Source of the DNA: Camarhynchus parvulus
Taxonomy: Eukaryota > Chordata > Aves > Passeriformes > Thraupidae
Assembly: GCF_901933205.1 (NCBI RefSeq)
Contig: NC_044600.1
Coordinates: forward strand, 3,162,001 to 3,226,000
Direction: 5' to 3'
DNA: 64,000 bases
Below the pieces are notes generated by a model, which saw only the letters and a program-made list of their open reading frames with translations, was not told where the DNA came from and did not search any database. The position numbers were made by a program, and so were the translations under genes. This document shows, piece by piece, positions 25,462-37,045 of the stretch (position 1 is the stretch's first letter; each line of letters opens with the position of its first letter).

Positions 25462-28400
25462 GATAAAATATATCTGATATATTAAAATAAATTCTCCCTC
25501 ATGGCTGCACTCCAGTGAGAGAAAACACACATTAAATGCTGGGAGTACCTGACCTTTCCAGGGTAGTTTACTGGAGGTGTAACAAACAAACAAAGACCAT
25601 TTCTGCAGGTTCTCACGTGCCCTTGTGCTTTTGGAATTGCTGCTGTGAAATAGCCAACACATTGCCATGCCACTTTTTTAAGAATTTAGGCTAAACCCTT
25701 CTCACTCAAATGTGAATTTGAGCTGTATTTAGAGTGCTACATGTTCCTTAAAGTTACTATTGAAATTAAATTTATGACAGTTTTCCATATTTTTGTCCAA
25801 TAGGTTTTACATTGAAATACAGCATTTGTCCCCTAAGTCTGTGCATTAATGAAAAGATTATTTTAATTAGTGTAAGGTCAATTTAGCTTAATGTTTCTTC
25901 ACTTAATATCTCTGCTAATAGTTACTGGGGAAAAAGGAGAGTGAAGAAAATGATGAAATAATAGGAAACAGTGAAAATTGGTTAATTATGAGCTGGGGCT
26001 GGTGCTCCCTACAGCAGAGGGGCATCCAGCTTTTCCATGCTTTTATTCCCTGGGTGATTTTAGCTCCTGACTGCACAAGGTGCTGGTGCCAAGCTGAGTG
26101 GGCAGCAATTACACAGGGCCATGAGAGAGAGCAGCTCAGACCACACAGCCTCCCCTCAGCTGGAATTTCCATTTGCCTCTTGTCTCTCTAATTTTCAAGA
26201 ACTTTGTGTCTGACAGACTAACAGATAAAGCCCCTTTCTCCGAAGAAGGCAGGAAAAATGTTTGAGAGGAACCTCACTGAAAATTCACCAATGCATTTCT
26301 TATGTTCTAAGGATAATTTTTGGCCCAGCTGGTCATGAATTTTAATGGTGAGAGCAATAAAAGGGAAAAATTATTTTCATATATCTTCAATAATATAAAC
26401 CAGCATATCTGGTTGTGGAAATTTAGTCTTGCTTTTGTGCTGTTAATATTATTTGAATATCAACACAACCTGTGGCCAGAACCTTCCATGGTGCTTAGAG
26501 TGTGAAAAGCTGCTTGGAGAAGGCTCTAGTTTGGATGCTGGAGCTTGATTGCAATGATCAAAACTGTTCTAAAATTGGGAATTTCCCCCACAGATGGTGC
26601 TGATAAATGGTCTTGTGAACCTGAAATTCCTCCAGGCTTCCTCTGAGATCCTAAATAAATGCAGGGCACTTGTTCACCCTCCCACCACCCAGGTTTGGGT
26701 GCTGCTCATGGGTGGGTTTTCCTCTACTGCTTTATCTCTGTGTTCCTTTTGTGTTGGAGTCACTGCTCTTCCTCCTCCTCACCAGTGTGTTTCCAGAGCA
26801 TTTCTTGGAATGCTTCCAATCTTCCTGACCTTCTGCAGCATTTCTGTGTTTGCATTTGTTTTCCTTGCTGCCTGGGCAGGGTGCAGGCAGTTCTGCCCCA
26901 GCATTGCCCTGCTGAAGTGTCCACCTGATCCCCTTAAATCCCTGCTGCCAAACACACACCCTTCCTTCTATAACCCTCATTGCTGCTGAATTCCTGCAGA
27001 AATTGCATTTCTTGGAGCCTTTCTGAGCCATGGTTTGGGTCAGCTCAGTGCAGGCTTCTCCCAGTCCAGATCTCTGATTAACATTCATGGAACATTTCTG
27101 AATTTCCTCAGCTCAGTCATCTTAAGGAAGTCTGAATTTTTCTTTGGCACTAAAGGGAATTCTGAATTTTTAGATTTGTGAACTCTTAGGTGCCATGTGC
27201 CAAGGTAGTCACTCATGGTGTTGTACCTCAGGAATTTTAAACTCTAGATTCCTTGCCAGGTAAATGATTGGGTGCAGGTAACAATTTATGGAGACACTTA
27301 GCATTCAACAGAAGGGTCTGAAAACACAGGAGGCTGTTTGCACGTGGTGGGCAAACCTTTGGTGTGCTAATTTCATATACACAAGTGACAAAATTGTGAG
27401 CTACTCTCTCCCCATGGGGCAGAATGATAATATATAATTCTGTCAGAACAAGGTGTGTGTAAATGAGGTCATTTAAACTTCAAGGGTGCTCAGGCACTTT
27501 CATATGAGTGTTCACACTACACCAAGTGAAACTTAAGATTTTTATTTTTTTAGGTACTGGGAGTAAGTTTAATACCAATTCCAATTGGAGCTGCCACCAA
27601 GAGTATCTGGAATTTTGGGCTGCAGCTGAAAAATCACAATAGGAGGGAAAAATTTTTTTCACTGAACAGATCTTTTCTGGAGTGATCCAAAGTTTTTGTT
27701 AAATTGTAATATAAATATAATAGCAATGACTCCAAATGTGGGTGTTTCTAACGTTTTTCCTCCAAGTTTTACTCTAAAATCTACATACTTAGATCTCACC
27801 TTATATAATGTGATTCCCTTTATTAATTTATGATTACATTAAATAGCATTTAGTCCAATAGCAAGTAAAAGCAAACATAGAAACCAGCACAAAGTCTACT
27901 AGAACAGAAATATTCAATACTTTTCTAAGCACATAAAATTGTAACTCTGAAGCCAGTTAAGGACATTTTTTATCATTTTGCTTTTAGAATGCTCTTTGTA
28001 TACTAATAAAGATGGAATTTTTTTTTCCTGGTTTTTGGTTATGGTTTTGTTTTTGGGGGAGGGAGGGGTGTCACTGTTGCCTCATTACCTGAGGCTCTGT
28101 TAGAAAATCCCAAGCAGTTAATATTTCTGTCAGATTCCTGACAGAATTCAGATTCTTTACCGCTCTGACTGTAAAGAATCCATTCTGCCAGAACAGGTAA
28201 CCTGCAGCAAATAGGCTCTGACAGCTTGATCAGTGATTAAAAGCAAAAAGGGGAGGGGAAGATGATGATGATGATAATGAAGGTTAGTTTACTATTGTCA
28301 GTGTCCTTCACAGATCTGTGACAAACCAAGTTTAACACTCAAATAACAGGAAAATGCAGTGGCAAGCCTCATTGCAATTTGCATGGGTGTGATGTGGTTT

Positions 28401-28843
28401 GATCCTGCAGCTGCACCCAGCAAACACCTGAGCCAGGGCACTGCTGGCTGCACTCCCTGCCTGCTGCTGGTAACGTGGGCATCAACCAGGCTCCCTGCCT
28501 CTGAGCACTGCTCTGGAAGGAGTAAAGGAAGGATAGCGTGTTTTCAGGCCTGGGATCACTGGAAAAGAGTGAAATTGCATACAAAATCTGGTAATGGATT
28601 TATATTTTTGTACCAGCCATATGTCTCAGTATCTAACACAAATGCCCTTGTGTATTTTGTAATAAGACCATATTGAGAAGGAAGAGTTACATATAAAATG
28701 TGTTAACGCAATTTTGCTTTTTTTCTATTATCCATATGTTTTGGCAGCAAACATCTGTAGCATTTGACATTTGTATTGTGTGTTTCATGTTTAGAATTTC
28801 TCTTTCTCGGAGCTCTGAGGTGAACCTGTCCATAATCAGTGCA
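25462..28843. other. Unique non-coding DNA
   Basis: No supported gene. At 26.6-27.1 kb a somewhat GC-richer stretch has overlapping open frames of 131 (plus) and 118 (minus) codons. The antisense overlap and lack of any domain argue against coding. G-runs at about 28055-28068 and a short GAT-repeat at 28260-28279 are minor. Confidence 0.65.
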
Positions 28844-28863
28844 GAAAAAAAAAAAAAAAAAAA
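28844..28863. repeat. Poly(A) run followed by GA-rich tract
   Basis: About 20 consecutive A, then 'gagagagaag' and purine-rich DNA to about 28915. The sequence upstream does not resemble a processed transcript that I recognise, so I do not call a retropseudogene. Confidence 0.9.
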
Positions 28864-29349
28864 GAGAGAGAAGTAAAAGAAGCCGAAAGGGAAACCAAAG
28901 AAATAAAAATTACACTTTGAACTTTTGCTCTTTGTGATGCATAGGGAGGAGACTGCCAGCCTGCCTCAGAAAAGGCCAAAGCCTGCATAAGCTCCCTGAT
29001 AAAAATGCCTATCACATTCAGCTCAGGTGGTCATTTAGGATGAAGAGGGAAGCTCCATCAGCAGAGCAGTGTGAGGAAGCCCACCCGTGGTTTGTGTGTC
29101 TGCACTGCACTGATTGAGGCACTGGGGAGCTGAAAGTCATTCAGACACACACCCTGGGATTCATCAATTAAATATAAACCATTCAAACTAACGCCAGGGA
29201 AACAAAGCTTTACACGGCTGGGTTCACATTTTGCTCTGTGTTTTCTCCATGATTGCTTCTCCTCACTGAGAGGGATAAGTGCTCATGGCTGGGAAAACTT
29301 GGAGCTAGGGTAAAAGACATTTCTGAAGTGATTTATGAGGGTTAAAATT
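28864..29349. other. Unique non-coding DNA
   Basis: No gene or repeat recognised between the poly(A) run and the CR1 element. Confidence 0.7.
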
Positions 29350-30060
29350 ACCATAGAATGGTTTGGGATTGAAGAGACTGTTGGGAAGGATGGAAGTTTG
29401 ACAAGGAGGTCTCACAGATATGATTGGCAGAAAGATTTTTGAATGTAGAATCTGAAGAAGGAATAGAAATGAATGCAGGCCTTAAAGATCATCCCATTCC
29501 ATGGGCAGACACACTTTCCACTATCCCAGGCTGCTCCAAGCCCCTTTCTTGGGCATTTCCAGGGATCCAGGGGCAGCCCCAGCTGCTCTGGGCACCCTGT
29601 GCCAGGGTCTCCCCATCCTCACAGGGAAATTTTGGGATTTTCCCTCCCAAAATCCCATCCATCCCATCCCTCTGGCAGCTTAAAGCCATTCCCTGTGTCC
29701 TGTCCCTCCATTCATTGTCCCAGGTCCCTCTCCAGCTCTCCTGGAGCCCCTTGGGGCCCTGGAAGAAGCTCCAGGATCTGCCCAGGACTTTCCCTCCTCC
29801 AGGGGGTACACCCAGCTCTCCAGAGCAGGGCAGAGGGGCTGCAGCCCTGGAGCAGCTTTGTGACATTCTCCAGAGCTGCTCCATCCTGTCCTGGACACAG
29901 GAGTGCAGGAGGGCTCTGAGGAGAGCAGGGTGGGGTGGAACATCCCCTTCCTCACCCTTCCTCCCCCTGTTTTTGGGGCTCCCTTGATCCTTTGGCTTTC
30001 TGGGCTGCCAGGGCCCCTTGCTGCCTCTCTGTGCCCAGTTAGAGAAAAGGATGCCATGAG
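29350..30060 (-). mobile_element. CR1 LINE, longest copy, interrupted
   Basis: A minus-strand CR1 with about 600 bp of CR1 sequence. The reversed 3' terminus 'ccatagaatggtttgggatt' is at 29351. It resumes at 29478 with 'cttaaagatcatcccattcc' and continues through 'ctctgggcaccctgtgccag', 'cattccctgtgtcctgtccc', 'aggtccctctccagctctcc' and further CR1-like blocks toward 30 kb, where resemblance fades. A foreign 99-bp piece (29379-29477) splits the 3' tail. Frames of up to 207 codons here (for example minus 29489-30112, plus 29424-29987) are GC-rich repeat artefacts on both strands. I do not see an intact reverse transcriptase. The 5' limit is approximate. Confidence 0.85.
29379..29477. mobile_element. 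99-bp TG...CA insertion inside CR1
   Basis: Begins 'tgttgggaaggatggaag' and ends 'gaaatgaatgca', so it has LTR-like TG...CA termini. It sits exactly between two parts of the CR1 tail that are normally contiguous (...gac / cttaaag...). Adjacent AGAC on the left and AGGC on the right could be a 4-bp target duplication with one change, but this is weak. At 99 bp it is too short for a complete LTR. An internally deleted LTR or another small element is the likely explanation. Confidence 0.5.
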
Positions 30061-33000
30061 GGAGGGTGAAAAATTTGTACAAAGCCAGGTAGAATTTGTG
30101 CTCCAGCAGCACAGAAAAAGCAAAAACCCAGAATAGACAAATTTCTGCTGTGATCCCTTCCTAATGGTGCACTTGGAGGGGCTGGGGAAGGGTTAAAAAG
30201 CCAAGTAGTATTTAACAGATGATAGGATGAATAAATTATTATAACCAGGCAGAATATTTTTAATGTATTCATTGTCCTAATAATATGACTAACTCCATAT
30301 TTATATCACTTATTATTGCCTTACATCTCAGAAATGTGAAAACATATTTCAGGCTTATTCTCACCTTTCAGAAATGTCTGAGCATTGTCTAGCAGATATT
30401 TTTGTAATCATTACTTATGGAATATTTAGGCAATTACTAATATGAATCTGGATGTGACTGCAGTCTTTTGGAATTGAGATCATTTTGCCAAAATGGTGTT
30501 TTTAAAGGTGTTTTTCATGACATAAAACAACGTAATTCTTCTGTATATTAAATAAATGGCTTTTTTTTTTCTTTTAATACTGCCTGAGCTGGTTTCCCTA
30601 CCTCTGCAGTACTTTTATTAGTTTGCAACACGCTGCTCCCAGGATAGCACCAGATGGATCTGAATATATGATGGCTTTTTAACAATAGTCTGTCATCAGT
30701 GACTGCTCCTCTAAGTGCTCTTCCCTTCATTCAACAGCTAAATGGACTCTTAAAGCATGAAAAAGAATAGATATGCATCTGTTATTATACAAGCTTTATT
30801 AAGATAGAACTTGCTAAAGATCAGGTAAATTGCAGTAAATCATGTAAATACAGTTGTTTCCTTAAAGCTAAGAGGACAGAGATTTCTTTTTAATGCACTG
30901 TGGGCACCTGCCCACACTGTGAGTGTTTCCTCGCTGCTCCTCTGCCACAGACAGCATTTGCTGATATATTTAGCAGCAAGGAATAGCCACAGTGGTTGTT
31001 TCAGTGTGCATTAAATGATCTGTCAGACATGAAAGTTGACAATTTATGCACCTGAACCGAAGGACTCTTTGCCTCCCTGCACAGATGTGCACGCAGAATA
31101 AGCTGTCTTTGCTCTCCAAGCTTGGTCTCCTACCAGAAGGAAATGGGGGTTTTGCCAAAATGGAATGGAAAAAGAATTCCAAGGCTGCAGTGGGGAAAAC
31201 TTTGCATCCCTTTTGTCTTAATTATATTAACAGAAATACCTGCTAATTTATTTGAAGAAGCTTTTTGAACTGAAGCCCAGAAAGATCACCTGCTCAACAT
31301 GTGATTTTGGTACAACAAAGGCCCTGCATTTGGAAGATACTGAGATTTCACAAAGAAGCTGCTGTTAGTTGAACATGTTGCCTGCCTCCTCCTATTTTCC
31401 TACCACCAGAAATAGTAAATATTCCTGCCCACACATGCAATGCTAAACAGTTTATCAAGATGCAAGGAGCAGGTGCAGTACCTGGTGGCATCATATTTCA
31501 GGAGAAATAAATAGGACTCTGAACTGATGAAACTCGTCCCATCAGGCCCCACTATCTCAAATCTAAAGCTGACTTCATTTCCAAAGGATATATTGCCTTG
31601 TGCTAAAGAATCCTCCTATTTCAAGAAACCTACAGAGATGCAAGGAATATTTTAGGATGTGCTTTTACTGCGCTGGCTGCCAGGGCAGGGATAGAACGAG
31701 AGACTCTTCTTTACACAAGAATAAACTAACTCCCTCATGATTTAAAAAGATGCTCCTTCTCAAGCTGTGCCTTTATGGCACCACAGAGATATCTCAGATA
31801 AATAGACACCATTCTCATTTGCTGTTTCACTGGTATGTGGCAGATGCAAATCTGCTGTGGACGTGCACCTGGAGTGGGGCCAGGAGCATCATTCCCCACC
31901 CAGCTCTGCTGCTGCAGTGAACAAATGTGATTTGGGTCAGGTTTGGGGTTTTTTTCTCCCCTAAATTACAGTTTTACTGGACAACAAAACAGTTCTCACT
32001 TGTTTTCTGCAGATTCTCACTGGTTTCATTAAAAAATCATAACGCAAAGCCAGTCCATTCTGGGGATTCTGGCTGCAGGAGTTAAGGCAAAGCCATAAAA
32101 CATTCTCCTAGCCCTCCCGAGCTCTCACCAGAGCTTCCCTCTAAATCTGTCTGGGAAATCTGGTGAACCCCACAGTGTGGCCTGGCATTGGAAATCTTTT
32201 TCTGTTCACCACCCCAGAATCCAAATCAGTTCATACAAACCCATTTATAGTCTGGTAAAAGCTGAGAGGAGTGATCAGCCAACCTACAGAGTTCATGCTC
32301 ATCTAATACTTTCTAACAAAATGTTTCCTATTATGCCAAGAGAAATCTCCTGGCTAAAAAGGAGACCCCCCTGGATGGCATTTGGCAGTTTAGTGTACTC
32401 TGTATTCTTCTACCTTTAGTCTCACACTTGTGGAATATTTATGTAAATAATTTCTGAGATCCATCCAACAGACACATCAGATGTTATAGGAAAAGGGGAC
32501 ATGACCAGGAATGCATTTTGATCTGATTTATAACAGACTGCTTGAAGAATTATGAGAGTTTGAAGTGGCTTGATGTAAATGTCTATTGAAAAATATTGGC
32601 AGCTGGGCTTGATTTTCTGGTGGAGTATTTTTTAATCACTGCATTTGACTTTCAGTGCCCTGGTGCCTTGGATCCAAGGTGTACAGCGCTGAAAGTCTCT
32701 GAATTTGCTGTGGTGAAGAATCAAAAGGAGAGCCTGTGGTGTTTTCATTAGGAGACAGTTAAATAGAAGTTTTGTGACTTTTTTTGTAAAAGGAATTTTC
32801 CTCTTTGTTACTTATTAGGCCGCTTTGTGTTATAAATTCACATATTCTCGTCGCCTTATACATTTTTGTTGCTTTGATTGATATGACTGAATGATAAATG
32901 TAAAAAAGAAAGATGCCTGTTTGTCCCAAAAGTAAAGGAATGAACTGGAGAGAGAGAACCAGACAGTAGAAACACAAAACTATTTGGTGTTTAAACTTGC

Positions 33001-35416
33001 ATCTTATTTTTCCCTTTTGCATTGCGTAGCTCTTACCAAAATAACAACTGCCCTGTTTATTTCTGGCACTGCTTTACTCAGTATTTGTCTTTTATTTTCC
33101 AAAATTTATATTGCTGAGAACCTCCTCCCTCCTCAGCACCTTCCCATGCCAAAAGGCTGCTAAAAACCCCTGTCTCATTTGGGGTCCTTCCAAGGCTCCT
33201 CTCCACACTTCCCCCCCTGTTTCAATTCCCTGCCACCACCAGCATTACTGAAACAGAGAAAATAAAACACAACAGCAGATTTAGGATTTTCTTCTGCTAC
33301 ATTTCTCTTGATAATTCCTATTTCTTTCTCACAAATGTCCTCACCCCGTGTTTGAACAGACAGAAGGCTGAAGTAATTGTCTTTTAAAAATAAATGGGAA
33401 TTAATAGAGACTGAAATAGCCATGGGGCAGGTGAGAGAGGTTCATGCTAGAGAGGATTTGCATGATATTTTTATTGTAGTGACTCCTCTTTTAGGGCTTT
33501 TACTGCTTGTTTAAAAGGACAGGAACACATTCCTTTCCTTGGCGAATACAAGTAGGCTTATGCATTAAATAAAAACTCTTACATAATAAATTTACCAGCC
33601 TGATGTTCCTCAAGTGAAATTTCTTGTAAATGGAATAATCTCTTGGAGCAGCAGGTGACAGGGGGAGCACAGCTGTCACCTTGTGTGTGTGAACAGATCC
33701 TGCTCTAAGTCTGCTCTTACCCCTGTGGGACACCAATCCCTGCAGGACAATTTTCCCTTTGGCTTTTCTCTCCTTGGATAGTCTTCTGGGTTATTGAATT
33801 TATTCCTTCTAACTTTTATAGAGGGCAGAATGTATCCATTTAATAGCTTTTTATTTTCCTTCTCCCATTCTTCATCTATTTTTCTGGCTATCTTATTTAA
33901 GAAGTAAAGAAGGAATTTTTTTTTTTTCCCTGAAAGCAAGAAAAGCAAGAAATTTTGGACTCTGAAAAATGAAAGTCCAATGAGTTACTAAATCTTTCAC
34001 CTCTCTGTTTTTCTGACGTAGTCTTTTACCTTATAGCAAAAAATTCTCTGGAAGGTTCTCTGCACTATACAAATAATGTTGTGTAACTGCATATTAGCAA
34101 TTGTTCACTGAGATCTGCATCTCCAAAAGGCCTTCTCAGTTCTCATTTGTATAGAATAAGTTCAGTGTGTGCTCAGGTGTTGGGTTGTAACTCATATTTT
34201 ATTTAAATCTGAAGTAAATGGTCTGGAAGTTATCACAGGAGTGATATCACAGGAGTCTGCCAGACCGTGGAAACTCCCCCAGTTTGTAATTTGCAAAGCT
34301 CCATCCACCTTTTAATTGCTGAAAAAAAAGCTGGATTGGATATTCTACCACTGCAAACAGTACTTGGGAACAATGTGGGTTTTCCTTAGAGAGAATTCAC
34401 TGCTTTTTTGTTCTGGAGGATATTAAAGGTCTCTAATGATCTCCTAAAAGTAATACAGGGCAACTAATTATCTCCTAGAAATAGTCTCATTTCAGCTTTG
34501 CTCAAGTACATGGAACTCTCACTATTACCAGGAGAGGCCGGGGAAAAGGCACTGGAGATCCTGTCCCTAGGAAATGCAGATTCACTGCTGTTCATCAGTC
34601 AGGAGCTTCGATTGTGGGAGGACATTTTCCCTGCAGGTGAATATGTATTATTACAGAGGCAGAAATAACATTTGTAGTGTCCTGTAAATCAGGAGAGAGA
34701 TCTTCTGTCTGATTTTTAGCATGACCATTTCACTGAGTGTATTGGATTGATTACTGGCTCCTGAACACATAAAAAAAACCCAAACAAAAATAGGGTTGAA
34801 AATCTAAGAGAAATGTGAACTTATTTAACTAATTCACTCTTATCTCCCTCTAGTTCCTCACCTTACCTTTCTGTGCTAAAATCAGGAAATCTGCCATTTC
34901 TCTGCTCCATTCTGAAATCTCACAAAAATCAACCAACTGACCCCAGAAGCCAAACCTTTCCTTGATCTTGTCCGACAAGAGCCCATCAAGTACCACGAAT
35001 GCTTTTACCAAGGGTGAGTTCTTTACTTGCCAGCCTTTGTCTCATGCCTTCAGCATTAATATTCTATTAATATTAATATTTCCTTTGCTTTATTGCCTCA
35101 GTTTAGGGCAAAATCCCCAGCAGAGCTGCCCTGCAGAGATTTTTACACACTCAAGAGAGCTGAACGAGTAGAAGGCAGTTGTGTAATTGGATAAAAAGTC
35201 CACCCTGCAGGCCACAGGTAGTTAGCTATTGGGTTAAAAGTAAAAATAATTTAAGTATAATTTCTTAATTAAACAGTTTATCCTTAAAAACCCTTTTAAA
35301 AAAAAGATATAAGATTCCGTTTTTAATATATGAAAATAAAGTACTATAGAACTCACAATTTGTGAGACTGTAATATAAACAAAAACTAATAAACATAAAA
35401 AAAACTCAATCATAAT
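30061..35416. other. Unique AT-rich non-coding DNA
   Basis: No supported gene. Minus-strand segments 31290-31361 (72 bp, in frame) and 34867-34911 (45 bp, strong AAG/GTAAGG donor) are short open stretches between plausible splice sites. Similar segments recur throughout the window at roughly chance frequency, so they are not annotated as exons. Homopolymer runs occur near 30560 and 33917. Confidence 0.65.
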
Positions 35417-35444
35417 TAAAAATAAATAAATAAATAAATAAAAT
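35417..35444. repeat. (AAAT)n microsatellite
   Basis: About six near-perfect copies of an AAAT tetranucleotide in AT-rich DNA. Confidence 0.9.
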
Positions 35445-35948
35445 CAACAATGAAGGCTGTTGGGATTTGGCCCTGGTGGCACCTTTCAGGATCTCACCAA
35501 GGCACCACACTGCACATAAAATGAAGACAAATTTCCCTTCAGTTTCTCTGCCATTTTTCATTCCTTGTGTCTTTAGGAGAAGACAGGGAGAGAAAGCAAG
35601 AGGACAGTTCTCCTGACAGAGAGGGATTTAGGAGAGCACCACCAAGATGCCATTTTTTGTTCTACTCTCTGACTAAGCTTGGTTGCTTTGTAAGTGAAAA
35701 TTTGGGATTCTCTGTCCTTTCACAGCTGTTGACTGCAGCATCAGGTAACAAATTTATTCTGATTTTTTTTTTCTTTAAAACAAAACATCTTTTTACTTGC
35801 AGCAGAGTCACAATAAACCAAAGCTTCTTTTATACATGACAGCAACAGCTAATATTGCTGTTACACGAAAATTTACCCAGATTTAACACCTACTGTCTGA
35901 TACTACCTGATTATTGTAGAACCAGAAGTAAGTTACTTAAAGTGAATA
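35445..35948. other. Unique non-coding DNA
   Basis: No supported gene. A 90-codon plus-strand frame (35567-35839) has no recognisable domain. The region leads into the ATT array. Confidence 0.7.
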
Positions 35949-35949
35949 A

Positions 35950-36023
<74 letters not shown>

Positions 36024-36024
36024 C
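35949..36024. repeat. (ATT)n trinucleotide array
   Basis: About 24 uninterrupted copies of ATT (TTA/TAT), ending in 'tatcatc'. It is the longest pure microsatellite in the window and probably length-polymorphic. As a trinucleotide it stays open in one frame and creates a poly-leucine-like chance frame at 35855-36049, which is not a gene. Confidence 0.98.
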
Positions 36025-36718
36025 ATCTTGCTGGCATTATGCAAAGTAACTGCATGAGGTGTTTAGTCACCAGAGATAGGAGCAGAAACGATTCTAATAA
36101 GTGGAAGTGCCAGGAACACAATTTTTCTTTCATTCTTTTCCTTTTTCTCAAGCTGAATCTCATTGTAATGAGCTGGAGTTTGATAATGCTCTTGGAGATG
36201 CCATCAGGAATACATCCCAATTTGTCCTGTAAAACTGGCTAATATACATTTGTATGTGAAATGCAGCAGCAGATCTTACAAGATACACACATCCAAGCAC
36301 GGGATAGTTAGTGTTGCATGCATTATTTATGGCCTCATTTGGCTTTTAATGGGAGTAGATTGTGGGAATTGCCTGGACTGATATCTCTGGAGCTTCCTCC
36401 TGCAGAAAACAAAAAAGCTACAGAGCAGCTGTGGGCAGGAATGCTCTGAACTTTTCCAGGATCAGGGGAAAAATAAAGCATATAATGAAGTATCCACCTC
36501 TGAGTAAGGAGAGCCAATTTGGTCCAAATCAGGTGGAAATTTCTCAGTAAACTGAGATTGTCTTTCTGCACATAAAATAATCTTTGTGCATCAGAGACCT
36601 GATCCAGTCAGGCTTCCCAGGGGTTTGTGGTGGGATTGGGATTTTGGGGATGGTCTCTGTGGGTTTGAGCTCTGTGGTACCTGCTGAGGTGTGCTCAGGC
36701 TCCACAGCTTCCCTGGTA
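36025..36718. other. Unique non-coding DNA
   Basis: No supported gene. Contains 'gttgcatgcattatttatgg' near 36315 and other AT-rich cores, with no further structure. Confidence 0.7.
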
Positions 36719-36757
36719 AATCTTTGTAAAGAATCTTTGTAAAGAATCTTTGTAAAG
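36719..36757 (+). repeat. 13-bp unit repeated three times
   Basis: Three perfect tandem copies of AATCTTTGTAAAG (36719-36731, 36732-36744, 36745-36757) at the left edge of the local duplication. The partner copy at 39.17 kb has a single, diverged version of the unit, so the expansion arose in this copy or was lost from the other. Confidence 0.95.
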
Positions 36758-37045
36758 ATGCCATTTTAAGAATTTCCTAGAAATTAGGTTATTTGTGATC
36801 TTTCAAAGCAGAAGATGCTGGTGTCATGTTAATAATTCAGAGCAGACCCTTGTGTCAAGCCTTTAGTGCCTTTGCGTAAACGTGCTTATTAATAAAATTG
36901 GGCACGTGAGAACCACTCTTTGAACACGGTGCCTTTTGAAGATGCCAGAATACTGAAAATATTGGTTTGAAAAGGTTTTTCCATAAATGACCAGCAGCTC
37001 TTTAAGGAAACAAAGTCAGCGGAGGATGTCACAAACCCAGAAATG
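36752..37045 (+). repeat. Local ~300-bp duplication, copy 1
   Basis: Aligns with 39170-39479 in the same orientation at about nine bases in ten by hand count. Landmarks: 'gtgatctttcaaagcagaag', 'aataattcagagcagac', 'actctttgaacacggtgcct' and 'ctttaaggaaacaaagtcag'. The last ~57 bases differ at only one site. The match ends abruptly after 'acccagaaatg'. No coding frame spans it. It may be a dispersed repeat or a genuine local duplication. Confidence 0.93.

Noticed and set aside
26594..27088. 131-codon plus and 118-codon minus frames
   Set aside because: They overlap on opposite strands in locally GC-rich DNA, without recognisable motifs or credible splice structure.
28055..28068. G-quadruplex candidate
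   Set aside because: Only three G-runs within reach; a fourth is missing.
29424..30112. Frames of up to 187 (plus) and 207 (minus) codons
   Set aside because: They lie within a CR1 fragment, overlap in antisense, and encode Pro/Ser/Gly-rich translations of repeat DNA; no reverse-transcriptase motif seen.
34924..34999. Plus-strand open stretch with CpGs before a GGTGAGT donor-like site
   Set aside because: Two frames are open, the acceptor lacks a pyrimidine tract, and no neighbouring exon was found; no family recognised.
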